64,000 bases of DNA, from contig CAXHEX010000006.1 of NCBI GenBank assembly GCA_964016105.1, positions 186,001 to 250,000 of the forward strand. The letters run 5' to 3'. The notes beneath the pieces were generated by a model. The model saw only the letters and a program-made list of their open reading frames with translations. It was not told the origin of the DNA and made no database searches. The translations under genes and the position numbers were made by a program. The DNA comes from Ketobacter sp964016105. GTDB lineage: Bacteria; Pseudomonadota; Gammaproteobacteria; Pseudomonadales; Ketobacteraceae. Shown piece after piece: positions 53,832 through 62,477 of the stretch (positions are counted from its first letter, which is position 1; every line of letters starts with the position of its first letter).

Positions 53832-55811
53832 TCAGCTGATTTGTTGCACCAATAGCTGATTAAGGGACTCAAGGGACACAGGTTTCATCAGTGCGCCCGT
53901 TATGTTTCCGCAATGAGCAGCGTTATTATCCACCTCAGAGCCGCTGACAATAACGAATTGAGTGGCAGGGCTGACTTCGCTGGCATACTCACACACTGAG
54001 TAACCGCTGGCGCCACCCAGATCCAAATCCACCAGTGCTAAGTCGATTTGGTTGTCTCGTATCTCTTTCATCGCAGTTTCATGATTGTCTGCAGCACATA
54101 CGTCAAAGCCCAGGGCTTCCACCAACATGGTCACAGCACGAAGCGTATCCCGGTGGTCATCCACAATAAGAATTTTTTCAATCTTCTTTTTTGATGGTGT
54201 ATCTTCGCTGCTGCAATCTTTCAATTTTTCTTCGCTGACAGTCAGAAGTTGATACTCCAACATGGTGTAAAAAAACTTCGCATTTATAGGCTTGGAGAGA
54301 TAATCATTGAATCCCAGTTGAGAGCTTTGGGTGAAATCGTCTAGTTGCACGGCGGTGAGTGCCACAATGGGATGAGCGTAGGATTTCTCACGCAGAATTT
54401 GGGTGGCTTCAATCCCCCCCATGACGGGCATGTGCACATCCATCAATATCAAGTCATAGTGGCTATCCTGTGCTTGCTTTTGATCAATGGCAGTTAAGGC
54501 CTCCGATCCATTACTTGCGTACTGGACTTCGAGCCCTGCCGCTTCAGCCATGCTGCCAGCCAACCTTTGAATATCAGGCAGATCATCCACAATTAATATG
54601 GAGCCTTGTAGTTGAGGCACCATAACTTGCTCTTGTGTTTCTAACACAGTAGTCAGGCAGAAATTGATAAACTCACGGCCCTTGTTTGGGCCTGCATCGA
54701 TATCAAACGTAAAGCGGCTACCTTTACCCACTTCGCTTTGCAGACTAATTTTGCCGCCTAATCTTTGCACCAATTCACTGCTAATGGCCAAGCCCAGACC
54801 GGAACCCGTTCGCCTGGAGACATTTTCGCTACTGGATCGAATGAAGGGTAAGAACACGGATTTTTGCTCTTCCATACCAATGCCAATACCAGTGTCTGCC
54901 ACGGTAAATTCCAGCTGTCCTGGTGCAGAATCGTTTTGCTTAAAATTCACTAGCAACTCTATTCCTCCCTCATCGGTAAACTTCACGGCGTTCACCAATA
55001 GATTCAACAATATCTGTCGCAATCGGGTGGGGTCAGTGTGTATGAATTTGGGTATTTTTGTGGTGGATTGAATGGAGAAATTCAGTTGCTTTTCGCCGGC
55101 TTGGGCACATATTAGCGAATGAATATCCGAGAGAAATAAATTTAAATCCACGTCCACCCGTTCAAACTTAAAGTCACCTGTCTCTATCTTTGAAAGATCG
55201 AGGATATCATTTATCAGGCAAAGTAAATGGTCACCATTCCTTTCAATCACCCTGAGCTTTTCCAAGTGCTGGGGAGCGCTGATTTCCTGTTGAAGCAGTT
55301 CTGTAAAACCCAATACTGCGGTTAGGGGGGACCGAAGCTCATGACTCAAACGGGCCAAAAATTCGTTTTTTGCTTGGTTTTTTGCCTCAGCACGAATTCG
55401 TTCTACTCGCTCGTTTTCCATCCCCCGTCGGGCTACGGCATAACGAATTGCCCGACCCAGTAATTCTGCCGTTAGATCTTCTTTAACAAGAAAATCCACT
55501 GCCCCTGCGTTGGAGGCCGCTTGGTCAATGGCATCGTTCTGTACACCGGTGAGCAAAATCATGGGCCCGGAAAAGCCAGCTTTCTTGGCCTCGGCCATGA
55601 GCTGAATGCCGTTCTCAATGCCCAAACGGTAATCCACCAAACACAACTCGTGCTTATCTTCTACAAGATATTGTAAACCCTGCTCAAATGTGGGGGCCCA
55701 GTCCAGTGCGAAGCTATGGGCGGAAATGTCTGCTAGCAATGAGCGAATAATAAGAAAGTCATCTTCATCATCGTCAACTATCAGAATACTTAAGGGGGCA
55801 GGATTACTCAT
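53832..55811 (-). CDS. Hybrid sensor kinase, REC-HisKA-HATPase-REC-REC
   Basis: The 659-aa cytosolic protein has no membrane segment. The order is REC1 (LSILIVDDDEDD, acceptor D60), HisKA with SHELRSPLTAVLGF (H157), an HATPase (NLLVNAVKFTDEGG, DTGIGI, GSGLGLAIS), REC2 (ILIVDDLPD, D458 in LMDVHMPVMGG) and REC3 (ILIVDDHRD, D595 in LVDLDLGGASG). Input is through REC1, so another kinase must phosphorylate it. It follows 20 bp after a stand-alone HisKA gene, in the same operon as an NtrC-type regulator. Confidence 0.9.
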   Translation of the reverse strand: MSNPAPLSILIVDDDEDDFLIIRSLLADISAHSFALDWAPTFEQGLQYLVEDKHELCLVDYRLGIENGIQLMAEAKKAGFSGPMILLTGVQNDAIDQAASNAGAVDFLVKEDLTAELLGRAIRYAVARRGMENERVERIRAEAKNQAKNEFLARLSHELRSPLTAVLGFTELLQQEISAPQHLEKLRVIERNGDHLLCLINDILDLSKIETGDFKFERVDVDLNLFLSDIHSLICAQAGEKQLNFSIQSTTKIPKFIHTDPTRLRQILLNLLVNAVKFTDEGGIELLVNFKQNDSAPGQLEFTVADTGIGIGMEEQKSVFLPFIRSSSENVSRRTGSGLGLAISSELVQRLGGKISLQSEVGKGSRFTFDIDAGPNKGREFINFCLTTVLETQEQVMVPQLQGSILIVDDLPDIQRLAGSMAEAAGLEVQYASNGSEALTAIDQKQAQDSHYDLILMDVHMPVMGGIEATQILREKSYAHPIVALTAVQLDDFTQSSQLGFNDYLSKPINAKFFYTMLEYQLLTVSEEKLKDCSSEDTPSKKKIEKILIVDDHRDTLRAVTMLVEALGFDVCAADNHETAMKEIRDNQIDLALVDLDLGGASGYSVCEYASEVSPATQFVIVSGSEVDNNAAHCGNITGALMKPVSLESLNQLLVQQIS

Positions 55812-55831
55812 GCTAGATGCTATCCACGAAG

Positions 55832-56035
55832 TTAGCTGTCCAGCAGGGTTTGCAGGCGGTCAATTTTCTGAGAACAGGACTGGCATTCTTTGATGATGAG
55901 GGCATATATATCAACCAGGCGCGCTGGATCAATTTTTTCTCCACCCACCAGCAGCTTACCCAGTTCTGCGTTGACCGATATGGAATTTAGGGGGTTGCGA
56001 ATGTCGTGCAGTGTTTTAGCCACTTCAGCTTCCAT
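55832..56035 (-). CDS. Stand-alone HisKA (dimerisation/phosphotransfer) protein
   Basis: The 67-aa product consists of little more than a HisKA domain: KTLHDIRNPLNSISVNAELGKLL has the H-box with H10, and a second helix follows (QKIDRLQTLL). There is no ATPase domain, so it cannot phosphorylate itself. It lies 6 bp after the NtrC-type gene and 20 bp before the hybrid kinase. It could be a phosphotransfer dimer like Spo0B/ChpT or a remnant of a kinase. Confidence 0.7.
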   Translation of the reverse strand: MEAEVAKTLHDIRNPLNSISVNAELGKLLVGGEKIDPARLVDIYALIIKECQSCSQKIDRLQTLLDS

Positions 56036-56041
56036 TCTCCA

Positions 56042-57382
56042 TCACTCCTCAATGTAATTGTTCAGCTTGTTGTACAACGTTTTCAGACTAATACCTAAGG
56101 TTTCGGCGGTCTTGGTTTTTTGCCCTTTGAAATGCTCAAGGGTTTTTTCAATTAATTCCCTTTCCACTTCGTTCACGGTTCTGCCCACGGCAATACCTGA
56201 ATTGCTGACGGTTTCGGCATTTTTTCGGGAAAAAGGTGAGGCCAATTCGTCTGGCAAGCAAATAGTGTTGGTTGCTTTATCGGCCATAATGTAAGCTCGA
56301 TGCAGAACGTGACGTAACTCCCTTACATTGCCTGGCCAATCGTAGGCCTGCAGGCGGGCCAGGCTTTCGTCGCTTGCCCCAATTTGCGTACCAAATTTGT
56401 CGTTGAAGTCCGCAAGGAAGTGCTGGACTAGCAAGCCAATATCATCTTTACGCTCCCTCAGCGGAGGGATCATTATTGGGAATACGGCCAAACGAAAGTA
56501 CAGGTCTTCCCGCATGCATTCCGATTCAACGATATTAGATTCACTGCGATTGGTGGCGGAAATCACTCGGCAGGCAACATCCACTTGCCGAGTGGCGCCC
56601 AGTGCTTTTATTTTTCGAGTCTCAAGAGCCCGCAGTAGGTTAGGCTGCAAGTCCAGGGGCATTTCAGTTATCTCATCCAGGAACAACGTTCCATCCTGGG
56701 CCAGCTCGAACACGCCTGCTTTGCGGTTGGTGGCACCGGTAAAGGCACCTTTTTCATGGCCAAACAGCTCACTGCCAATTAGTTCTCGGTTGAACGCGCC
56801 ACAGTTTGCGGCAACAAATGGCTTATCCGGGTTGGATGCATTGTGAATAGCCTGGGCGATCACTTCTTTACCAACCCCACTTTCTCCCATCAGCATGACG
56901 TTGGCACCGGTTCCCGATACACGCTCGATCATATCGTAAACTTGTTTCATCACCGGGGTTTCACCCACTAAGGTACCGAAGTGAAGGTCAATGCCCGAGG
57001 AGTCTTTTTGCTGTACCGGTGCAGTGGAAGCGATAAATTGCTTGAGTGAATCGAAATTAACAGGCTTAACGAAGTAAGACACGTTGGGGATTTGTAGATT
57101 CATTCCAATGGACTTGATGGAAGAATGCCCTGTGACTAAGGCGATCCTTGTGTGGCTGCTTTCTCGGGACAGCGCATTAATCAGATCAAATCCGCTGCCA
57201 TCAGGCAAAAACAAGTCAAATATAGCGTGGGAAAAGCGTTCGGTACTGATTAGGGCTTTTCCTGCCCCATAACTGGTGGCCGATTTGACCGAATGGCCCA
57301 GTAGTTCCAGAATTTCAGTTGTGGCTGCTACGAACGATGCGTCGTCATCCACTAATAATATCGTTGCCAAGGCACTCACCAT
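56042..57382 (-). CDS. NtrC-family sigma-54 response regulator
   Basis: The 446-aa activator has a REC domain (TILLVDDDASF, acceptor D56), an AAA+ domain with Walker A GESGVGKE (about 166-173), the sigma-54-contacting GAFTGA loop (212-217) and LFLDEITEMPLDLQ, and a C-terminal Fis-type helix-turn-helix (TAETLGISLKTLYNKL). It drives transcription with RpoN on phosphorylation. It heads the operon NtrC-type - HisKA - hybrid kinase. Target genes are unknown. Confidence 0.92.
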   Translation of the reverse strand: MVSALATILLVDDDASFVAATTEILELLGHSVKSATSYGAGKALISTERFSHAIFDLFLPDGSGFDLINALSRESSHTRIALVTGHSSIKSIGMNLQIPNVSYFVKPVNFDSLKQFIASTAPVQQKDSSGIDLHFGTLVGETPVMKQVYDMIERVSGTGANVMLMGESGVGKEVIAQAIHNASNPDKPFVAANCGAFNRELIGSELFGHEKGAFTGATNRKAGVFELAQDGTLFLDEITEMPLDLQPNLLRALETRKIKALGATRQVDVACRVISATNRSESNIVESECMREDLYFRLAVFPIMIPPLRERKDDIGLLVQHFLADFNDKFGTQIGASDESLARLQAYDWPGNVRELRHVLHRAYIMADKATNTICLPDELASPFSRKNAETVSNSGIAVGRTVNEVERELIEKTLEHFKGQKTKTAETLGISLKTLYNKLNNYIEE

Positions 57383-57680
57383 CGAAAAAGTAATTACTTA
57401 TTTAGTTGTATTTTGGCCCTGGTTCTAACCGATTTTGTCTTAGGCTGCCAGTTGCAGCTTCCCCCTAGTACAGAATGGGTTCTAGGTACTAACGTTCACG
57501 TACTTCAATGCTAAGGCCAAGCAACAAAGTAAGTCATTATCGTTTAAAGCAAAACATGCGCCAACTGGGATGGGCGTTTCACGCTACTTGTTAGGGAGCC
57601 TATCACTCTATTTGGGAGGGTGAGCAGACTCATGGGAAGGTAGGTTTTACGTATTTTTGTAAAAGTTACCTGTGCCATGG

Positions 57681-58130
57681 CTATTCTCGGGGCGAGAGCA
57701 CGGCAGTCTCCAGCCAGTACTGTTTTATGGTGCCGCATACTGCAACCAAAACATCGAAATTATTTGGTTTCGTGATATAGGAGTTACCACCACTCTCATA
57801 GGTTAAACGGATATCTTCTGTCTCGTTGGAGGTTGAGAAAACAATAACCGGGATATGTTTGAATTTTTTTCCCGTTTTTATGACCTGCAACGCCTGCCGC
57901 CCATCGATTTTAGGCATGTTTAAGTCAAGCAATAGAATATCTGGCACATGGGCCATGTTTTCCAGAGCATTGATAAGCTCTTCGCCGTCGCTAACGAAAA
58001 CCAGATTGTCATCAGAGAAACCATTTAAAGACATGGCATCCCGTATTAGAAGCTGATCATCTGGGTCGTCTTCTGCAATCATGACTTGTGGACAAAGCCT
58101 GGTTGGCTTTTGCGTTGCTGAAAATGTCAT
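57681..58130 (-). CDS. CheY/Rcp1-like single-domain response regulator
   Basis: This 149-aa REC-only protein starts at ATG 58130, preceded by AGAGG; a longer frame would add 17 unlikely residues. It has VMIAEDDPDDQ (acidic pocket), acceptor D69 (LLLDLNMPKIDGRQAL), a Thr/Ser position in VFSTSNE and Lys in YITKPNNF. The pattern is that of Rcp1-type partners of phytochrome kinases. The phytochrome gene lies 1.1 kb upstream on the same strand, with a repressor gene between. Pairing with BphP is inferred. Confidence 0.85.
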   Translation of the reverse strand: MTFSATQKPTRLCPQVMIAEDDPDDQLLIRDAMSLNGFSDDNLVFVSDGEELINALENMAHVPDILLLDLNMPKIDGRQALQVIKTGKKFKHIPVIVFSTSNETEDIRLTYESGGNSYITKPNNFDVLVAVCGTIKQYWLETAVLSPRE

Positions 58131-58293
58131 AACACCTCTGATAGCCCAGCAAGCGAGGGCTGACAATTCTGTATACCACACAGCAACCTTCGATTTATGC
58201 GGCTGTTATGGCTTACACAGCTCAGTAGCTGAGATTCTAATCTTCTTTGCTTGGGTAATGCAGCGACATTGATTAACATAAATGAGTCCGCCA

Positions 58294-58356
58294 GTGACAA
58301 AATATTAGCAAGCTAATATTTTGTCACTAATGTAATCATACTAATATTTCGGTTAC
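58294..58356. promoter_or_regulatory. Palindromic operator between divergent REC and repressor genes
   Basis: GTGACAAAATATTAG (58294-58308), CAAG, CTAATATTTTGTCAC (58313-58327) is a perfect 15-bp inverted repeat. A second, degenerate half-site, CTAATATTTCGGTTAC, starts at 58341, 28 bp further. It lies in the 327-bp gap (58131-58457) between the Rcp1-like gene (-) and the S24 repressor gene (+), so it is a likely autoregulation site. Confidence 0.6.
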
Positions 58357-58457
58357 AAGTCTTTTCTGGTCAAAAAATAGCTTTATATCGTTGCCTCGGT
58401 ACTGTTCTGTCCCTATCATGTTAAACCTCAATTTAATCAGGGATTAAGCAGGCTAGT

Positions 58458-59222
58458 ATGAGGAAGCGCATCGTTCATCTTCGTGAAACGCTCGATCTGT
58501 CGCAGGCGGAGTTCGCGGAGAGTATTGGAATTACCCAAGGCGCACTATCCCAATTGGAAACAGGGAAATCGCAACTTTCTCTGACCACACTGAGAAAAAT
58601 ACATTTGTCCCATAGGGTTGATTGCAACTGGTTGTTAACCGGCGTTGGGGAAATGTTTACCCAAAACGATCAAATCGTTATTTCGTCCAACAGTGGTCGA
58701 ATTTCAGCTCAGCAATTGATACCCCTGGTAAAAGAAGAAGCCCATGCCGGCTATATCAAGAACTGCAACGATGTAGAATATTTACACACATTTGATGTCT
58801 ATAAAATACCAGGCTACGAAAACGGCGATTATCGCTTGTTCGAAGTCTGCGGTGACAGCATGCTTCCTACGTTGCATCCGCGGGAAATCGTAGTGGTGGA
58901 ACGCATGGAAGCTGACATCAGCAAAGTTGAAAACGGTGCCCTGGCGGTATTGGTTACAGAAGAGGGTATCGTCGCAAAACGTACTTACGTTATAGAGAAA
59001 GATTCGAACAAACTGGTTTTAAAAAGCGATAACCCAGACTATAAAACCTATGCCATCGATTTTGATAGCGTGATTGAGGCGTGGCTCATCAGGGCGAAAT
59101 TAACAAGCATCTTCGCTCAAGACAGCTTGGCTTACTCCAGCAAGCTGGAGCAAATGGAGTCTGACATACAAAGCCTTAAAACTCAGATGGATGAAGTCCG
59201 CTCCAAAGACCATAAAGACTAG
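58458..59222 (+). CDS. XRE-type repressor with S24 (LexA/CI-like) peptidase domain
   Basis: The 254-aa protein has an N-terminal XRE helix-turn-helix (LDLSQAEFAESIGITQGALSQLETG, about residues 13-37) and a C-terminal S24 domain with FEVCGDSMLPTLHP (Ser134) and VAKRTY (Lys174), the catalytic dyad. An Ala-Gly pair (A97-G98, in EEAHAGYI) is placed for self-cleavage. A coiled-coil tail ends it. It is CI-like rather than LexA proper. It interrupts the phytochrome-regulator run and is convergent with bphP. Confidence 0.85.
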   Translation: MRKRIVHLRETLDLSQAEFAESIGITQGALSQLETGKSQLSLTTLRKIHLSHRVDCNWLLTGVGEMFTQNDQIVISSNSGRISAQQLIPLVKEEAHAGYIKNCNDVEYLHTFDVYKIPGYENGDYRLFEVCGDSMLPTLHPREIVVVERMEADISKVENGALAVLVTEEGIVAKRTYVIEKDSNKLVLKSDNPDYKTYAIDFDSVIEAWLIRAKLTSIFAQDSLAYSSKLEQMESDIQSLKTQMDEVRSKDHKD

Positions 59223-59245
59223 CATTCGGTCTTTTGTCTAGCGTC

Positions 59246-61510
59246 TTAACTAGGCTTGGGGAATTTTAGATAAAAAGTGGCTCCCTGGTTTGGCGTAGCG
59301 GTGGCCCATATCTTGCCATGGTGGTGCTCCATGATCTTTTTGCAAATAGCCAAACCAAAGCCAGTGCCTTCATAGCTGCTTCTACCATGTAGTCGCTGAA
59401 ACAACTCAAAAATCTGGTCTTTGTATCTGGGATCAAAACCGATACCGTTGTCTTCAATGGCCAATGTGGTGTTGACATCGCTTGTTTCGTGCAGGGTGAT
59501 TTTGATTACGGGAGCTATTCCATCTGCTGTAAACTTCAGAGAATTTTGAATTAAATTTTGCAGCACCCGGTAAATCTGGCTTTTGTTGGCACGCACCTTA
59601 CCAAGCTCTCCCAGTTCGACGGTGGCGTTCTTTTCACTTATGCTCAGTGCTAAATCCGATAGCACCTCTTGCACCAGGCTTTTCAGATCAATTTCTCCAT
59701 ACTCCAGTTCATCGCGATCGATTCTTGAGTAATTCAACAAGTCTTTTATCAGACTTTGCATCCGGCTGGCTGCGGATACCATGCGTTCTGTGTACAACGT
59801 TAGGTTCGGTTCGTCTAATGAGGTCGCGATTTTTTCGATTCGGCTACCAAAGGACTGAATTTTGCGCAACGGTTCCTGTAAGTCGTGAGACGCCACATAG
59901 GCAAACTGCTCAAGTTGCTCGTTGGTCAGCTGCATCTCTGCCAGGGCATCCCCCAGTTGCTCTGTTCTGTCTTTCACCATTAATTCGAGCTTTTGGTTGG
60001 TCTCTTTAATGGTTTCAGCGTGTCGAATAGCGTGGTTTATTACCAGGTTTTTGATGTTCAGTGCCGTATTAATTTCCACTTCAGTCCAGAGCAAGGATTG
60101 GTTGCGAACGTTTTCCTGCCAAAGCTTGAAAGAACTGCGAGGCATCAATCGATGGCTGCCATCGTCCAAAAACTCGATGGATTTTTCGGGCTTTCCGCCC
60201 CAGTCCTTGGTGTGAATCAACTCAGTTCTGAACCACATGATCACGTGACCCTGTTGTGGCAATACGGGCACCACCACCAGGCCGCTGGCGGTGTCGCTAT
60301 ACTTGCTAAACTCTGGATTCTCACTGGCAAGATGGTTGGTATGGAAAATGGATTCGTTATAAATGGGTTGTGAGCGGTACCAATCATAGATTGCCACCAC
60401 ATCACTTTCATCGGGCGTTACGCCAGAAAGCTCAAATTTGCCCCCCAAATTCCACGCTATACCGGACGCTCCAACAGCTTCTTTCATTAGCCCAGTGGCT
60501 GACTCAATACCCTCGAAATAATCAGATTTTGTTGAAATCGCTTCCAACACCGCTGCAGTGCGGGATTTGGCCTCCGATTGTTCCACTATCATGTCAGCTC
60601 GCGCTCGCACTGCGAGGAAGTGTGACAGTATCAGGCCGAGGTAGGCAGCGGATTCTCTAATCTGAAACGGAATAACCAGCGGTGAATAGTGGTGACAGGC
60701 AATTAGCCCCCAGAGCCGGTCGCCGATGGTGATGCTAATGGACATGGAAGCCGAGACTCCCATGTTGCGGAGGTATTGGCAATGGATGGGCGATACGCTA
60801 CGTAGTACGCTTGAGCTCAGATCAATGTGTTCATCATTTGGGTAAAGTGGTACCGGTGACCCATCCACGTCCGACAACAGACGTAAGCGGTTTTTAAGGT
60901 ACAATGCTCTGGCTTGAGCCGGTATGTCTGATTCGGGAAAGTGCTGCCTTAAAAAGGAGTTTAAATTCGACCGTTTTGCTTCAGCGATTACTTCACCGTT
61001 ATAAGACTGATCAAATTTATAGACCATTACGCGGTCCAGGCCGGTAATATTTCTTACCTCTTGAGCGACACACTCAAACAGATCATTAATTGGCTCGATG
61101 CTGATTATTTTATTAAGGAAGTTGCGCAACCTTATATATTGGGCTTCAAAAGTGGCTTTTTCTTTTACTAGTCCCGGTTCCATATCCAGTAAAATGTATT
61201 TATCGTTTTCACTGGCAACGATTTCAACGCATCGGCCGTTGTTTAGCTCCTGTTGATGGGGATTAAAATTAAAGTAGGTTTTGTCGGCGGTGTGCTTGCG
61301 AAGACTTTGGGCAAAACCCTCGCCCAGATATTCACTAGCACACTTGCCGATCAGGTCTTCTACGGGAATTTCAAAAATGTCTATTATATTTTTGCTGGCG
61401 TGGCGTATTACCAAGCTTTCAACTTCAACCACTAACAAACAGCCGTGGGGTTGTATGCTACCGGGAATATGAATCGGTTCCTCGTGGCAATTATCCAGCG
61501 TAACGGTCAA
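59246..61510 (-). CDS. bphP: Bacteriophytochrome histidine kinase BphP
   Basis: BphP is a red/far-red photoreceptor that binds biliverdin. Its order is PAS2-GAF-PHY-HisKA-HATPase. The biliverdin-binding Cys is in NCHEEPIHIPGSIQPHG (Cys8 of this start), GAF has FPESDIPAQARALY, the PHY tongue has MPRSSFKLW, and the kinase has SHDLQEPLRK (His about 542), NLIQNSLKF and GTGFGLAICKK. I choose TTG 61510, with AGGAG 7 bp upstream. A longer frame starts at TTG 61555 and ATG 61537, both without a good ribosome site. It overlaps the end of bphO. The output domain is Cph1-like, pointing to a separate REC partner. Confidence 0.95.
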   Translation of the reverse strand: MTVTLDNCHEEPIHIPGSIQPHGCLLVVEVESLVIRHASKNIIDIFEIPVEDLIGKCASEYLGEGFAQSLRKHTADKTYFNFNPHQQELNNGRCVEIVASENDKYILLDMEPGLVKEKATFEAQYIRLRNFLNKIISIEPINDLFECVAQEVRNITGLDRVMVYKFDQSYNGEVIAEAKRSNLNSFLRQHFPESDIPAQARALYLKNRLRLLSDVDGSPVPLYPNDEHIDLSSSVLRSVSPIHCQYLRNMGVSASMSISITIGDRLWGLIACHHYSPLVIPFQIRESAAYLGLILSHFLAVRARADMIVEQSEAKSRTAAVLEAISTKSDYFEGIESATGLMKEAVGASGIAWNLGGKFELSGVTPDESDVVAIYDWYRSQPIYNESIFHTNHLASENPEFSKYSDTASGLVVVPVLPQQGHVIMWFRTELIHTKDWGGKPEKSIEFLDDGSHRLMPRSSFKLWQENVRNQSLLWTEVEINTALNIKNLVINHAIRHAETIKETNQKLELMVKDRTEQLGDALAEMQLTNEQLEQFAYVASHDLQEPLRKIQSFGSRIEKIATSLDEPNLTLYTERMVSAASRMQSLIKDLLNYSRIDRDELEYGEIDLKSLVQEVLSDLALSISEKNATVELGELGKVRANKSQIYRVLQNLIQNSLKFTADGIAPVIKITLHETSDVNTTLAIEDNGIGFDPRYKDQIFELFQRLHGRSSYEGTGFGLAICKKIMEHHHGKIWATATPNQGATFYLKFPKPS

Positions 61511-62111
61511 TTTGCAGCTCCTGACTTTTCCATACATTGGAGAATACGAGCTCAAAGTTACGGAATACTATTTCCGCGCCCACCGAAACTTCGTGGAAGC
61601 TGTGTTCTCGAGAACTGCCGTAGTCATTGAGTGCGGAAAGGAGTTCTTGCCACATCAAATGAACTTGATTTTCGTAGCTGTTAAAGAATCGCAGATGTTT
61701 TTTCTGATCAATAAAACTGTGTTTTGCGAGCTGCTGAGATATGATTTGCCCACCCATGGTTGAGCCTTCTAGAACGTATAAAGCTCCGAATGCTTCTTCC
61801 GTAGAAGATAAGGGTGTCAGTTCAGCGAATGGCGTAACAACGGAATTGGCGCCGAGTTGTCTCAGCGCCGCTAGATCCGCTTCAAGCCACAGGATTTTGC
61901 TGCGATTGCGTAACAACGCTTCTACCCTATGAAATTTTTTGATCTGTTGTTCGAAGTGTCTGTGTAGCACTAGGAAAGCGTCTAGTATTTCGCTGTATTG
62001 ATCAAGATTAAAGTCGGGACTGAAAAGACGTTTTGCCAGGGGTTTTTCAACCCTGCGGTGGAGTAACTGGGTGTTGTTTTTGATGTGGTTGGAGAGTGTT
62101 TGGATAGACAT
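61491..62111 (-). CDS. bphO: Heme oxygenase BphO (biliverdin-forming)
   Basis: BphO cleaves heme to biliverdin, Fe and CO, supplying the chromophore of the phytochrome next door. The 206-aa all-helical product has the proximal His18 in QLLHRRVEKPL and the distal-helix motif ALYVLEGSTMGGQII (about residues 112-126). It overlaps bphP by 20 bp (chosen start), so the two are co-translated. Confidence 0.93.
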   Translation of the reverse strand: MSIQTLSNHIKNNTQLLHRRVEKPLAKRLFSPDFNLDQYSEILDAFLVLHRHFEQQIKKFHRVEALLRNRSKILWLEADLAALRQLGANSVVTPFAELTPLSSTEEAFGALYVLEGSTMGGQIISQQLAKHSFIDQKKHLRFFNSYENQVHLMWQELLSALNDYGSSREHSFHEVSVGAEIVFRNFELVFSNVWKSQELQIDRYAG

Positions 62112-62477
62112 ATTTCTCTTCTTAGTGACAGTTCCTACCGAATCAGCCGTTTAGTGTGGGCTCCAGCTGCAAACAAACAAGCAACCACTCCGGCAGTATG
62201 CATAAATTTGTGATAGCCCACTAGTGCACATTCAATTTTTAATCAAGTTTGCATTTCAGGCCATGGGCAATGGCGTCAGGCCCATTCGAATATCAGCGTG
62301 ATTACGTTTAACAACGGGTGTGTAGCAAAGAGTGTACCACCTATGGGGTGTCTTCAGATGTCGTGAGCAGCAGCGGTGATGCGTGAATCTCCGGGAACAG
62401 CAAGCACAGGAGTCCTTATGGTTGCAGTTTTTACAAAATGCAGCCGTAGTTCTTACAAGGTCTTACCGTGCAAAGCT
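62112..62477. other. Intergenic region bphO / beta-propeller gene
   Basis: This 366-bp stretch holds the bphO promoter (minus) and the 3' end of the beta-propeller gene. No gene, terminator or strong repeat is seen. Short plus-strand frames here overlap the next gene and look like chance. Confidence 0.4.

Noticed and set aside
57383..57680. Possible sigma-54 promoter before the NtrC-type gene
   Set aside because: I looked for the TGGC-N-TTGC pattern on the minus strand and found no convincing match; no other feature is evident in this 298-bp gap.
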